Shown: positions 23,961-33,215 of the stretch, one piece after another
Layout of the letters: each line of letters opens with the position of its first letter
How positions within the stretch are numbered: the first letter of the stretch is position 1
DNA from: Paraburkholderia silviterrae
GTDB lineage: Bacteria > Pseudomonadota > Gammaproteobacteria > Burkholderiales > Burkholderiaceae
Length of the DNA stretch: 35,721 bases
Direction of reading: 5' to 3'
NCBI RefSeq assembly: GCF_004353915.1
Contig: NZ_SMRP01000037.1
Span: 1 to 35,721, forward strand
The notes under the pieces: generated by a model
The model's database searches: none
What the model was told of the DNA's origin: nothing
What the model saw: only the letters and a program-made list of their open reading frames with translations
Made by a program: the position numbers and the translations under genes

Positions 23961-24381
23961 GGCATTACGCAACGCCCTCGATAGGGGCGTCGTCGCTGTT
24001 GCGGATCTGGAGCCGCTGCAGACGCAGCGGAGCCGGCCAGGGCGGGCAAGGCGTTCGCGCTGGATTCCGGCGTGGTGGCAAATGACTTTCTTTCAGGAAC
24101 ATTCACGCATCGTCTCCCGTTTCGCACCAGCAGCCTGGCCGTTGCCACGGCGGCCAATAGTCGGCGTCCACAGCAGCCGGAAAGCGCCGCCGCCAGCACG
24201 CCGACGCGCTGGTCAATTTAGAGACTTCATTCTAACTTTGTTAAATCTGTCGCGTTCAGGCATCCGGTCCAGGAGTTTCCCCAATTCATGCCGGCCGCCC
24301 ACTCGTGGTCGAAACAGGGGGGCTGGGCAAGCGCCAAGCCGCCGCTCCTCCCCAACGCCCCCCTGCCGTGCCCCTGCAATC

Positions 24382-25761
24382 TCAGGTCGGCATTTCGGTT
24401 CGCAGCTCCGAAAAAACGGTCTCGATCGCGCGCTCGAGCATCGTCATGCTGGATTCGAGCTCGGCGGCGTTCGTGATCAACGGAAACATCAGGCCGAGCA
24501 CCGGCCCGATCGGGCGCGTAATCAATCCGTTGTTGAATGCCTCGTGCCCGACTCGCTCGCAGAATGCCGCTTGCTCAGCCTCCGAATCGCCCCAGCAAAA
24601 ATCCAGCGCGGCAATGACGCCCACCGAGCGCGCTTCGCCCACCGAGGGATGCTTCGCGAACCGCTCCATCCACTTGCGCAAGGTCGGGCCGATGGTGGCC
24701 GTCACGTTTTCGAGCAGCTTCTCGCGCTCGATCACGTCGATATTCGCCAGGGCGACGGCTGCCGCCACGGGATGGCCGCTGTTCGTGAAGCCATGCTCGA
24801 AATCCTCGTCCGCCCCGGCGAAGACGGCAGCGACCCGCTTGCTCAAGCCAACTGCGGACAGCGGAAAATAGGAGGACGTAATACCTTTCGCCAAACTCAG
24901 GATATCGGGCTTGAATCCGTAGTGCTGCCAGGCGAACATCGCACCCGTTTTGCCAAAACCGGTCACGACTTCATCGGCCACCAGCAGAATATCGTAGCGG
25001 TTGCAGATTTCCTGTACCGCCTGCAGATACCCTTCCGAAGGCATGATGATGCCGCCCGCCCCCTGAATCGGCTCGACGAAAAACGCAGCGATATTCTCCG
25101 CGCCGAGCTCGACAATCTTGTTCTCGAGCGAAGCCGCGGCGGCCCGCCCCTGCTCGAGCGGCGTCAGACCTTCTCCACAGCGGTAGCCGTACGACGCATT
25201 CACGTGATGAACGAGGCCTTTCAACGGCAAATCGAACTGATGGTGGTAATGGCCGATCCCGGTTAGCGCCGTCGCCACCACGGTATTGCCGTGATACGCG
25301 TATTCGCGCGAGAGCAAGATCTTGCGCTTTGGCTGCCCCCTGAGCCGCCAGTAATACCAGGCAAGCTTCACCACCGACTCGTTGGCATCCGAGCCGGTCG
25401 AGGCGAAAAAGAATTTTTCGAATTCGCCGTTCGTCAGCTCGGCCAGTTTTGCCGACAACAGCGCCGCATGCTCATTGCTTTGCGACAGAAAGCTGTGGCA
25501 GAACGACAGACGCTTCATGGCGGCGTAGGCGGCGTCGCACAGCGTTTGATTGCCGTAGCCAACGTTGACGCAGCCGAGCCCGGAGAATCCGTCGATATAC
25601 GTTTTCCCGTCGATCCGCACGCGAATGCCTTCGCCTTCGCTGACGATTGCCGGCCCCAGCCGCTCCAGCGTCTGCGGGTTCGTCACCGGATGGAAGTGAT
25701 TGCGGACGTCCGCCATGCGAATGTCGTTCTCGGCATCCGTGTTCATTTCATGCTCAATCAT
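24382..25761 (-). CDS. Class III (omega-type) PLP-dependent aminotransferase
   Basis: A 459-residue cytoplasmic aminotransferase of fold type I, subgroup III. Cofactor motifs are clear: STGSDANES (about 121-129, phosphate contact), YAYHGNT (about 155-161), VADEVVTGFGKTG with Asp263 (pyridine nitrogen) and SLAKGITS with the Schiff-base Lys292. Relatives move amino groups from beta- or omega-amino compounds to pyruvate or a similar acceptor. The ATG at 25761 has GAGGAG nine bases upstream. It is 43 bp downstream of an APC permease gene, so uptake and transamination of the same amine or amino acid is likely. The substrate is not readable. Confidence 0.92.
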   Translation of the reverse strand: MIEHEMNTDAENDIRMADVRNHFHPVTNPQTLERLGPAIVSEGEGIRVRIDGKTYIDGFSGLGCVNVGYGNQTLCDAAYAAMKRLSFCHSFLSQSNEHAALLSAKLAELTNGEFEKFFFASTGSDANESVVKLAWYYWRLRGQPKRKILLSREYAYHGNTVVATALTGIGHYHHQFDLPLKGLVHHVNASYGYRCGEGLTPLEQGRAAAASLENKIVELGAENIAAFFVEPIQGAGGIIMPSEGYLQAVQEICNRYDILLVADEVVTGFGKTGAMFAWQHYGFKPDILSLAKGITSSYFPLSAVGLSKRVAAVFAGADEDFEHGFTNSGHPVAAAVALANIDVIEREKLLENVTATIGPTLRKWMERFAKHPSVGEARSVGVIAALDFCWGDSEAEQAAFCERVGHEAFNNGLITRPIGPVLGLMFPLITNAAELESSMTMLERAIETVFSELRTEMPT

Positions 25762-25804
25762 CTTTTCCCACTCCTCTATTGAATGCACACCGGCGCCTGG
25801 CCGT

Positions 25805-27256
25805 TCACTGTCCGAAGCGTCGATAGACTTCCGGCTTCGTCTTGCGCAGCACGATGCCGATCACGACACCGATCACGAAGATCGCCGCGATCATCAGCGG
25901 AAACGACTGCACGATGGCGCTATTGGAGCCGCTGAACACGTCGAGATTGCGGGCGAGAATCCAGCCCACGCTGGCGAGCCCGATCCCGCCGAGCAGCGGC
26001 GCAACGAAGGTATGCCACACCCGCGTATCCTTTCGCGTGCGCAGGAAATACAGCATGATCGAGAAGCTCGTCAGCGCCTGAAGCGCCACAATGCCGATCG
26101 TGCCGAACGCGACATCCCAGCTGAACACGACGCCGAACACGTCGCTGCCGGCCAGGATGAACAGCAGGAGCGGCACGAGCACGGAGAACGTCTGCAGATA
26201 GCTCGCCATATGGGGCGAGCCGAATTTCGGATGCGTGCGCTTGAGCCACGCCGGCAGGATGCCTTCGATACTCAACGAGTGAATGTAGCGAACGAGCGTG
26301 TTGTGGAACGAGAGCAGGCTCGCGAAGATGCTGCTGATCAGCAGGAAGCTCATCGTCGTCGTCATCGCCGCGCCAAGATGCTTCGATGACTGAATGAACC
26401 AGAACTCGCCGGGGTGCTCGTTCGCGACGCTCACGACGTTCGCCGTGCCGTACGCGCATACGATCGCCCAAGTCACGAAGGCGAAGAAGATCTGAATGAG
26501 CAGCACCGAGATGTAGGTCGCGCGCGGCACCGCCACGTCCGGCCGGTCGCATTCCTTGCCGTAGATCGCGGTCGCCTCGAAGCCGATGAACGAGGCAAGC
26601 GCGAACATGATTGCGATGCCGGGATGCCCGCTGAGCACCACGCCCGGCGAGAACGGCGCGAGCGACAAACCCTGCGGGCCGCCGCCGTGCCGCATGATCG
26701 CCACGCTCAGCAGCAGTAGAATGCCCATTTCGAGGATCATCAACAGGCCCAGCAGCCGGCTGTTCAGGTCGATGCCGCGCACGCCGATGACCTGTACCGC
26801 CGCGAGGCACAGCAGCGAGTAGCCATACCAGGGCAAGCCGCTATGCAAGACGGGCGACAGCACGACCGTGCAAAAGAAGCCGAACAAGCCATAGAGCGCG
26901 ATCTGCAGGACGCTGTACGACGCCAGCGCGAGCAGCGCGCCCGCCACCCCGAACGGCCGGCCGAAGCCCGCCGTGATGTATGCATAGAATGCCCCGGCCC
27001 TGACCACGTGCCGGCTCATCGCCGCATAGCCGACACTGAACACGAGCAGGATCAGGCCGGCGATCACGTACGCGCCGGGCACGCCCGCGCCATTTCCGAG
27101 GCTGACCGCCGGCGGCACGGCGCCCAGCATCGCACTCAATGGCGAGGCGGCGGACACCACGAGAAAGACGACTTTCCATACGCCCAGCGTGTTTCGCCTC
27201 AATTCGACATCCGAATTGTCTTCGGCAATGTCACTCAACGAGTAGCTCTCTTTCAT
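25805..27256 (-). CDS. APC-superfamily amino acid/amine permease
   Basis: A 483-residue inner-membrane transporter with about 12 hydrophobic segments. It begins MKESYSLSDIAEDNSDVELR, and the first helix carries SAASPLSAMLGAVPPAVSLG, the usual broken substrate helix; GFEATAIYGKEC appears in the middle helices. It imports amino acids or amines by proton or sodium symport in related systems. I chose the ATG at 27256; the G-rich stretch before it is a weak ribosome binding site, and an extended N-terminus back to 27313 is less likely. It is upstream of the aminotransferase and downstream of an AraC gene on the same strand. Confidence 0.9.
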   Translation of the reverse strand: MKESYSLSDIAEDNSDVELRRNTLGVWKVVFLVVSAASPLSAMLGAVPPAVSLGNGAGVPGAYVIAGLILLVFSVGYAAMSRHVVRAGAFYAYITAGFGRPFGVAGALLALASYSVLQIALYGLFGFFCTVVLSPVLHSGLPWYGYSLLCLAAVQVIGVRGIDLNSRLLGLLMILEMGILLLLSVAIMRHGGGPQGLSLAPFSPGVVLSGHPGIAIMFALASFIGFEATAIYGKECDRPDVAVPRATYISVLLIQIFFAFVTWAIVCAYGTANVVSVANEHPGEFWFIQSSKHLGAAMTTTMSFLLISSIFASLLSFHNTLVRYIHSLSIEGILPAWLKRTHPKFGSPHMASYLQTFSVLVPLLLFILAGSDVFGVVFSWDVAFGTIGIVALQALTSFSIMLYFLRTRKDTRVWHTFVAPLLGGIGLASVGWILARNLDVFSGSNSAIVQSFPLMIAAIFVIGVVIGIVLRKTKPEVYRRFGQ

Positions 27257-27445
27257 CCCCGCCCCGCTCGGTTGACTTACAAGATCGATACGCCGGGGAT
27301 GCGCTCGCCGCATCCCCGCCTCGCCTCATCTGCACAACGCAGAAGTCAGAGCGGATGGTAGTAAGAGAAAAATTTGGCCAGATTCACCAACGGCGCCAAT
27401 CTTTCGATCAATTGCGCCAGTCCCGTGAGGGCTCGGCCGAGCGCG

Positions 27446-28444
27446 TTACTCGGCGCCCCATCTGCGCTTGGCGCGCCACAGCACGGTCGCATCCGCGTAG
27501 CCTACGGCTTGCGCGATCGAGCCATTGGTCAGCCCGTCGCGAGACTCGAGGCTCGCGACCTGCTGCATCCGTACTTCGCGAACGATCTGCCGCACCGACG
27601 TTCCCTCGGCAGTCAGGTAACGTTGCAGCGTGCGGTTCGACACGCCGAGCGTGCTCGCGATTTCCGGCAGGCTCAGCCGCTCGTGCGCGAGCCGCCGCTG
27701 GATGAGATCCCGGACCTGATCGACGAGACTGCTGGCAAGCGACGCCTGCTCGATCAGATCCGCGGCATGCCGCTCCATCATGTTCGCCATCTTGACGTCC
27801 GCCGTGCGCAACGGTGCGTCGAGATCGTGCTTGCGCAGCATCACGCCGTTGAACGGCTGCTCGAAGCGCACGACGCAGCGAAAGATGCGTGCATACGCAC
27901 GGCTGTTCGGGCGCTCGGCGTGCTCGAAGTGCACTTCGACCGGATTCCATTCCGCGCCCAGCACGAAGCGAATCATGTTGCACATCGTCGAGAGCGTGTA
28001 ATCCGAATCCTGCTGGCGCGGCCAGATGGCGTGATTCGATACCCGATACACCCATGTCGCCCACTCGCCTTCGGAATGCAGCTCGCAGATCGTGCCACTT
28101 TGCCAGGAGGCGAGCGCGCGAGAGAAATTACGAATGGCCGTGCGCAAATTCGGCGACGAAAGAAACACGAGGCCGGCCGGCCCGAGCTCGGTCAGTTGCA
28201 GCTCGCTGCCGAGCCGCAGCCCGAGTGAGGGCTCGTCGAGCAATTGCGCAAGCTGTTGAAAGGCCGCGGCATAGCGCGAGAAAGGGATAATTTCGTAGGG
28301 GTTGGATAGCAGGCGCCGCGACATGCCGAACTCGGCCAGCAGGCCATCGGCATCCAGTCCAGACTGCTCGAGTACGCGCACGAGCGGACCGAGAAGCGCG
28401 CTGCGAATGATGGGGATATTCCCATCGAACACGACTTTCTTCAT
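27446..28444 (-). CDS. AraC-family transcriptional regulator (OruR-like)
   Basis: A 332-residue regulator. The N-terminal half is the 'arabinose-binding-like' domain of OruR/ArgR-type AraC proteins (residues about 20-210). The C-terminal half has two helix-turn-helix motifs (LSLPEIASTLGVSNRTLQRY and the GYADATVLWRAKRRW region). The protein stops right after RRWGAE, about ten residues earlier than family members that continue with a TG-x-SP-x-x-Y/F-R tail, so the end is mildly truncated. The neighbouring frame continues for about 15 codons, which allows a small frameshift. It likely activates the downstream permease-aminotransferase genes and is divergent from a second AraC gene. Confidence 0.88.
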   Translation of the reverse strand: MKKVVFDGNIPIIRSALLGPLVRVLEQSGLDADGLLAEFGMSRRLLSNPYEIIPFSRYAAAFQQLAQLLDEPSLGLRLGSELQLTELGPAGLVFLSSPNLRTAIRNFSRALASWQSGTICELHSEGEWATWVYRVSNHAIWPRQQDSDYTLSTMCNMIRFVLGAEWNPVEVHFEHAERPNSRAYARIFRCVVRFEQPFNGVMLRKHDLDAPLRTADVKMANMMERHAADLIEQASLASSLVDQVRDLIQRRLAHERLSLPEIASTLGVSNRTLQRYLTAEGTSVRQIVREVRMQQVASLESRDGLTNGSIAQAVGYADATVLWRAKRRWGAE

Positions 28445-28473
28445 TATGCTATTTCCGTCTCCCCGCCGCCTGA

Positions 28474-28505
28474 TTGGCGCAGTCTATCGTCCTTTTGGCG
28501 CAATC
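28474..28505. promoter_or_regulatory. Direct repeat, candidate AraC-family operator
   Basis: TTGGCGCAGTC at 28474-28484 and TTGGCGCAATC at 28495-28505 differ at one base and are spaced 21 bp, two helical turns, as expected for tandem half-sites bound by AraC-family dimers. The site lies in the 168-bp region between the divergent AraC genes. Which of the two proteins binds it is unknown. Confidence 0.55.
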
Positions 28506-28612
28506 CGCAAATGTGAAAAAAATTCCGGATGCTTATTTTTGGACCATTCAGCCGTCGCGCGAAGCGTGCGCGACCTTCGTCGAAAACGCGAAGTCAACAA
28601 GGAACTCCAGCC

Positions 28613-29596
28613 ATGCAGCCCACCGCCTTGCAGATCGAGCCCAGCGCGCTGCGCCAATACCGCTACTTCGAATCGGCCGACCTCGAAGACACCTGCGAGC
28701 GGATCGCCTCGGTGCTGCAGCCGCACCGGCTGACACCGGGCCCCGGGCGCGCGGGGCGCAAGGCATCGTATATGAACTACGTGCGCTTCGACAATCTCTC
28801 ATTCGGCTCGCTGGGCTACGCGAGTCCGATGCGCGTGGACGCCGGGGAGATATCGGACTATTTCCTGCTGCTGATGAGTCTCGACGGCTATGCGGACGTC
28901 TCGGTCGGCGGCCGGCGGGTCATGCTCAGCCCCACACAGGGCATCGTCGTCTCTCCGTCCATGCGCTTCGACGGCATCTTCTCCGGCGACTGCGAGCAAT
29001 TCTTCGTGCGCGTGGACAAGCATGCGCTGCTTGCCCATTCCGGCTACGAGCGGCTGAGCATGGAGCCGACCATCGACCTCGCGCGCCCCCAGATCGCGCC
29101 GCTGCTCGCGCAGCTGCGCATGCTGGCGACCTCGCCCGAAACCGTGGCGCTCGCCCAGCAGAACCGCCATCTCGCGCTCGACATCGAGCGGCTGCTCGTC
29201 ACGCTGCTGCTGTGCGGGCATCCGCATTCGAGCGCCGATCGTCCGTCGACCGCGGTGCTGCCGCGCACGCTTCGGCGCGCGGAAGCCTATATCGCGGAAC
29301 ATGCGTGCGAGCCGCTGACGCTCACGGATATCGCCGACGCGGCCGGTATTCCGGTGCGCACGCTGTTGCACGGCTTCAAGCGTTTGCGCAACACGTCGCC
29401 CATGCAGCTCGTGCGAACGGCGCGCATCGAGCGCTCCCGCGAGATGCTGATGAAGGCCGATGTCGACGCGCGCGTTGGCGATATCGCGCTCGCCTGCGGG
29501 TTCGCCAATCTCGGCCGCTTCGCGAGCGCGTACCGCGAAACCTATGGCGAAACGCCTTCGGAGACCTTGCGCCGCGTGCAGGCACGCATCGCGTAG
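28613..29596 (+). CDS. AraC/XylS-family activator of the dioxygenase operon
   Basis: A 327-residue AraC-type regulator. The N-terminal effector domain (about residues 15-200) is of the cupin-like XylS/AndR class that senses aromatic acids. The C-terminal domain has LTLTDIADAAGIPVRTLLHG and IALACGFANLGRFASAYRET, a complete pair of helix-turn-helix motifs, followed by YGETPSETLRR. I start at the ATG at 28613, because AAGGA lies nine bases upstream; a frame back to 28529 has no such site. It is directly upstream (160 bp) of the reductase and Rieske genes on the same strand and probably activates them. Confidence 0.9.
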   Translation: MQPTALQIEPSALRQYRYFESADLEDTCERIASVLQPHRLTPGPGRAGRKASYMNYVRFDNLSFGSLGYASPMRVDAGEISDYFLLLMSLDGYADVSVGGRRVMLSPTQGIVVSPSMRFDGIFSGDCEQFFVRVDKHALLAHSGYERLSMEPTIDLARPQIAPLLAQLRMLATSPETVALAQQNRHLALDIERLLVTLLLCGHPHSSADRPSTAVLPRTLRRAEAYIAEHACEPLTLTDIADAAGIPVRTLLHGFKRLRNTSPMQLVRTARIERSREMLMKADVDARVGDIALACGFANLGRFASAYRETYGETPSETLRRVQARIA

Positions 29597-29756
29597 CGCG
29601 CGCCGCGCAACGGAGCGTCCACGGCAGCGCCCGCGCTTTCGACAAAGTTGCGGCTTTCGTATAGCGGCTGCGCTTGGCGGCCAATGGGCATCCGCATGTC
29701 GATCTACAGTCATTTCACAGCCAATTCCGGTATGAGCTTTCCACGGAGGTTCGTAA

Positions 29757-30707
29757 ATGACGACGATGCGGATGCGTGTTTCTCGCATCGATACCCTGAC
29801 GCCCGCCATCCGGCGCCTGTGGCTCGTTTGCGCCAACGGCGCGCCGTTGCCGGGCTTCGAAGCCGGCGCACATATCGGGCTGCGGATTCCGATCGACGGG
29901 CGCAGCCAGCGGCGCGCCTACTCGCTCGTCAATGCAACCGATCACGCCGAGGCCTATGAAATCGCCGTGCAACTCGAGCCAGGCGGCACGGGTGGCTCGA
30001 TCTGGGTGCATCGGCTGCAGGTTGGCGACGAACTCGATGTGACGCCGCCGCAAAACGATTTCCCGCTCGACGACGCTGCGCGAAGCTGCCTGCTGATCGC
30101 GGGCGGCATCGGCATCACGCCGATCCTTTCGATGGCCCGCTCGCTCGAACGTGCAGGCCGCCCGTATGACCTGCACTATGCGGCGCGCGAGCCGGGCGCG
30201 ATGGCCTATGCGGACGAAGTGCGCGCGCTGGCGCGAGCCACCTGCTGGTTCGACGGCGGCAACCCGTCGAACGGCATGCCGCTTGAAACCACGATTGGAG
30301 CACCGCAAAAGGACCGCCATCTCTACGTATGCGGGCCCGCCGGTTTCATCCATGCCGTTCTCGAACAGGCGCGCCAAAATGGCTGGCCCAACGACCATCT
30401 GCATTGCGAACTGTTTAGCGCCACGCCGGCGGCGGGCGCCGATTCCGGCTTCGAAGTCGAACTGACAGCGAGCGGCGTCACCCTGCATGTGCCCGAAACG
30501 CAAAGCATCCTGGACGCAATGATCGGGGCCGGCCTCGACCCGGTCTTCGACTGCCGCCGCGGCGATTGCGGCGTCTGCGTCACACGCGTGCTGTCCGGCG
30601 AGGCCGATCACCGCGACATCTGCCTGTCCGACGAAGACCGCGATCGCGGCGACTTCTGCCCTTGCGTGTCACGCGCGAAATCCGCGCGGCTCGTGCTCGA
30701 TCTATAA
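29757..30707 (+). CDS. Ring-hydroxylating dioxygenase reductase (PDR/VanB type)
   Basis: A 316-residue electron-transfer protein. The N-terminal flavin domain has RAYSLVNA, the NAD domain has GGIGITPILSMARSL, and the C-terminal plant-type [2Fe-2S] domain holds Cys266, Cys271, Cys274 and Cys303 (CRRGDCGVC and FCPCVSR). This is phthalate dioxygenase reductase order, so no separate ferredoxin is needed, and none is seen. GGAGG lies eight bases before the ATG at 29757. It supplies electrons from NADH to the terminal oxygenase encoded next (30734-32592). Confidence 0.93.
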   Translation: MTTMRMRVSRIDTLTPAIRRLWLVCANGAPLPGFEAGAHIGLRIPIDGRSQRRAYSLVNATDHAEAYEIAVQLEPGGTGGSIWVHRLQVGDELDVTPPQNDFPLDDAARSCLLIAGGIGITPILSMARSLERAGRPYDLHYAAREPGAMAYADEVRALARATCWFDGGNPSNGMPLETTIGAPQKDRHLYVCGPAGFIHAVLEQARQNGWPNDHLHCELFSATPAAGADSGFEVELTASGVTLHVPETQSILDAMIGAGLDPVFDCRRGDCGVCVTRVLSGEADHRDICLSDEDRDRGDFCPCVSRAKSARLVLDL

Positions 30708-30733
30708 ATCCACTCCTCTTTGAGCGAGGTTTC

Positions 30734-32059
30734 ATGACTCTTTCCGATGAACTCATCGCCAGCCTGGTTCGTCCAGACAGCGTGCACAAGCGTGTCTATA
30801 CCGACCCGCATATTTTCGAACTCGAAATGGAGCGCATCTACGGGCAAGCGTGGATCTATGTGGGCCACGAGAGCCAGGTCAAGCAAACCGGCGACTACCA
30901 CACGACGCGCATCGGCAATCAGGATGTGATCATGGTGCGCGCGTCGGACGGCAACATTCACGTGGTGTACAACCGCTGCCCGCATAAGGGCGCAAAAGTC
31001 GTCCCGGACGGAGATGGCACAGCCGGAAAATTCTTCCGTTGTCCCTATCATGCGTGGACCTTCAAGCTCGACGGCACCCATTTGTCCGCACCGCTGCGCA
31101 ACGGGCTGCACAACACCTGCTTCGATCCCAAGCATCCCGACTTCTCGATGCGCAAGGTGGCGCGCGTCGCCCACTATCGTGGTTTCGTCTTCGCCAGCCA
31201 GTCGCACGACGGCCCCGATCTGGCGACCTTCCTGAACGGCGTCGCATCGTCCATCGACAATCTGTGCGACCGCTCGCCCGTTGGCGAAGTCGAGGTAGCC
31301 GGCGGCGTGTTCCGCGTGCAGCAACGCTCCAACTGGAAGGTCTTCTACGAAAACCTGCACGACACGATGCACGCGCCGGTCACGCACGAGTCGTCCGCGT
31401 CGTCCGCGCGGGCACAGGCCGACCAGATTGGCTCGATGCCCTTCGAGCTGCTGATTCTCGAAGGCAACGGCGAACCGTACGAATTCTGGGAAAAACTCGA
31501 ACTGCGCGCCTACGAGAACGGGCACGGCTACATGGAAGGGATCTTCGATCCTTCCGCCGCGACGCGCGACCCGGTAGCGGCCGAACACTTCGCCTCACTC
31601 TCGCAAGTGCACGGAGAAACCCGCGCACGCGAAATCATGGGCATGAACCGTCACAACACCGTGATCTACGGCAGTGGATCGCCACACACCGTATTCCAGC
31701 AATTCCGCGTGATCCGTCCGCTATCGGTCGATCGCACGCTCGTCGAGATCCAGCTGTTCAGACTGAAGGGCGCGCCGGAATCCGTGTTCGAGCGCGCGCT
31801 GGTGTACGCCAACGCAATCAATTCTCCTTCGTCCAACGTGATGCCGGACGACGTCGAGGTCTATGCGCGCTGCCAGCAAGGCAACCAGACGAACGGCGGC
31901 GACTGGATCAGCATGCATCGCTACGCCGGCACCGACCGGGAGGTCGAGAACGGCATGGTCTCGACCAACGGCACGAGCGAGCTGCCGATGCGAAATCAGT
32001 TCGCGGCATGGAAGCGCTTCATGGTCGGCCAGGCCGGCTCCGGAAAAGGAATCGAATAA
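30734..32059 (+). CDS. Rieske aromatic ring-hydroxylating dioxygenase, alpha subunit
   Basis: A 441-residue catalytic subunit. The Rieske cluster is bound by Cys82/His84 (CPH) and Cys103/His106 (CPYH). The mononuclear iron site is Asp210-x2-His213-x4-His218 in DTMHAPVTH, with a further Asp expected near VMPDDVEVY. The overall type resembles the benzoate/anthranilate/toluate dioxygenase class (YVGHESQ, NRCPHKGA), but the exact substrate is not readable. The start is the ATG at 30734, preceded by GAGG; its stop TAA overlaps the beta-subunit ATG by one base. It acts with the reductase upstream and the beta subunit downstream. Confidence 0.94.
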   Translation: MTLSDELIASLVRPDSVHKRVYTDPHIFELEMERIYGQAWIYVGHESQVKQTGDYHTTRIGNQDVIMVRASDGNIHVVYNRCPHKGAKVVPDGDGTAGKFFRCPYHAWTFKLDGTHLSAPLRNGLHNTCFDPKHPDFSMRKVARVAHYRGFVFASQSHDGPDLATFLNGVASSIDNLCDRSPVGEVEVAGGVFRVQQRSNWKVFYENLHDTMHAPVTHESSASSARAQADQIGSMPFELLILEGNGEPYEFWEKLELRAYENGHGYMEGIFDPSAATRDPVAAEHFASLSQVHGETRAREIMGMNRHNTVIYGSGSPHTVFQQFRVIRPLSVDRTLVEIQLFRLKGAPESVFERALVYANAINSPSSNVMPDDVEVYARCQQGNQTNGGDWISMHRYAGTDREVENGMVSTNGTSELPMRNQFAAWKRFMVGQAGSGKGIE

Positions 32060-32592
32060 TGCTGTTCTCTCCCACTCTCGATGCCTCCACCGCGGCGGTC
32101 CAAACGATTCAGGTCAACGACGCACTGCGCGTCGAGATCGAGCAGTACCTCTATCGCGAGGCGCGCCTGCTCGATACGCGCAATTTCGACGACTGGCTCG
32201 ACCTGTGGACGCCCGACGGCATGTACTGGGTTCCCCACCAACCCGACCAGACCAGCCCGCGCGATCACATCTCGTTGTTCTGGGAAGACGCGACGATGCG
32301 TGAAGTCCGCGTGCGACGGCTCACCAACCCGCGCAACTGGTCGCAGCAACCGCCCACGCGAACGGCCCGCATCGTCGGCAACGTCATGATCGACGGCACC
32401 GATCGCGAAGGACGCCTGATCGTTCATTCCGTGCTAGCCGTCACGGAATGGCGCAACGGCCTGCGCCAGCTCTCGGGTCTGGTCACGCACAAGCTCGAAA
32501 GCCAGCCGGCCGGCGGCTGGAAGATCTATCTCAAGCGCGTCGACCTCGTCGACTCAACCGACACGTTCGCCAACCTGGAGATCTTCATATGA
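32059..32592 (+). CDS. Aromatic ring-hydroxylating dioxygenase, beta subunit
   Basis: A 177-residue small subunit of the NTF2-like/cone fold, without metal ligands, that forms an alpha3beta3 complex with the subunit encoded upstream. Typical motifs are LYREARLLDTRNFDDWLDLW and DGMYWVPHQP at the N-terminus. Its ATG overlaps the alpha stop by one base (TAATG), and its TGA overlaps the next gene by four bases (ATGA), so translation is coupled. Confidence 0.93.
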   Translation: MLFSPTLDASTAAVQTIQVNDALRVEIEQYLYREARLLDTRNFDDWLDLWTPDGMYWVPHQPDQTSPRDHISLFWEDATMREVRVRRLTNPRNWSQQPPTRTARIVGNVMIDGTDREGRLIVHSVLAVTEWRNGLRQLSGLVTHKLESQPAGGWKIYLKRVDLVDSTDTFANLEIFI

Positions 32593-33215
32593 GCGACAGC
32601 CCAGGCGGCAAGCCGCGCACGGCCGTGCTCGCGCTGCACTATCAGAACGACGTGCTGCACGCCGACGGGCGCATTCGTGTCGGCTTCGCGTCCGGCGACG
32701 ACGCCCGCGAGCGCGTGATCGCCGCCGCGGGCGCCCTGCTTGCGGGCGCGCGGCACGCCGGCTTGCCGATCGTGCATATCCGCATCGCGTTCCGCCCCGA
32801 CTACGCCGATCTCGTCCAGAACTGCCCGCTGTTTCGCGGCACAGCGCAAGCCGGCGCCGTTCAGGAAGGCAGCTGGGGCGCGCAATTCCATGCGGGACTC
32901 GGCCCCGACGACAAGCGGCCCAACGAATACGTCGTTCATCATCTGCGCACGAGTGGCTTCATTGGTACGCCGCTCGAGCTCATTTTGTCGAAGCTGGGCG
33001 CGCGGCATCTGATCGTCGCCGGGGTCGCGACGCATTCGACCGTCGAAATGACCGTCCGCCACGCCGTCGATCTCGGCTACCAGGTGACGGTCGCGGCCGA
33101 TGCGTGCGCCGCCGCGCCCCACACGCTTCATAGCGCATCGCTCACGAACATGCGCCTGCTGGCCGGGATCTCGACCGTCGAGCAGGCGCTCGCGGAACAG
33201 GGAGGCCCGGCATGA
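32589..33215 (+). CDS. Isochorismatase-fold protein lacking all canonical catalytic residues
   Basis: A 208-residue protein of the isochorismatase-like (cysteine hydrolase) superfamily, recognised by ALHYQND at the front, FIGTPLELIL and GVATHSTVEMTVRHAVDLGY. Canonical members use an Asp-Lys-Cys triad. Here the Asp position is His17 (LALHYQND rather than I-D-x-Q-N-D), the Lys position is His118 (VVHHLRTSGF) and the nucleophile Cys is Thr151 (THSTVE). The fold otherwise seems complete and the gene is coupled to its neighbours by four-base overlaps on both sides, so it is expressed, not decayed. It may be a pseudoenzyme, a binding or assembly factor, or an enzyme with a rebuilt site. I cannot tell which. 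Confidence 0.85.
   Translation: MSDSPGGKPRTAVLALHYQNDVLHADGRIRVGFASGDDARERVIAAAGALLAGARHAGLPIVHIRIAFRPDYADLVQNCPLFRGTAQAGAVQEGSWGAQFHAGLGPDDKRPNEYVVHHLRTSGFIGTPLELILSKLGARHLIVAGVATHSTVEMTVRHAVDLGYQVTVAADACAAAPHTLHSASLTNMRLLAGISTVEQALAEQGGPA

Noticed and set aside
23954..24199. Possible lipoprotein-like small protein in the gap before the aminotransferase
   Set aside because: It begins with a hydrophobic Cys-containing stretch but has no ribosome binding site, and its later part reads as non-coding sequence.
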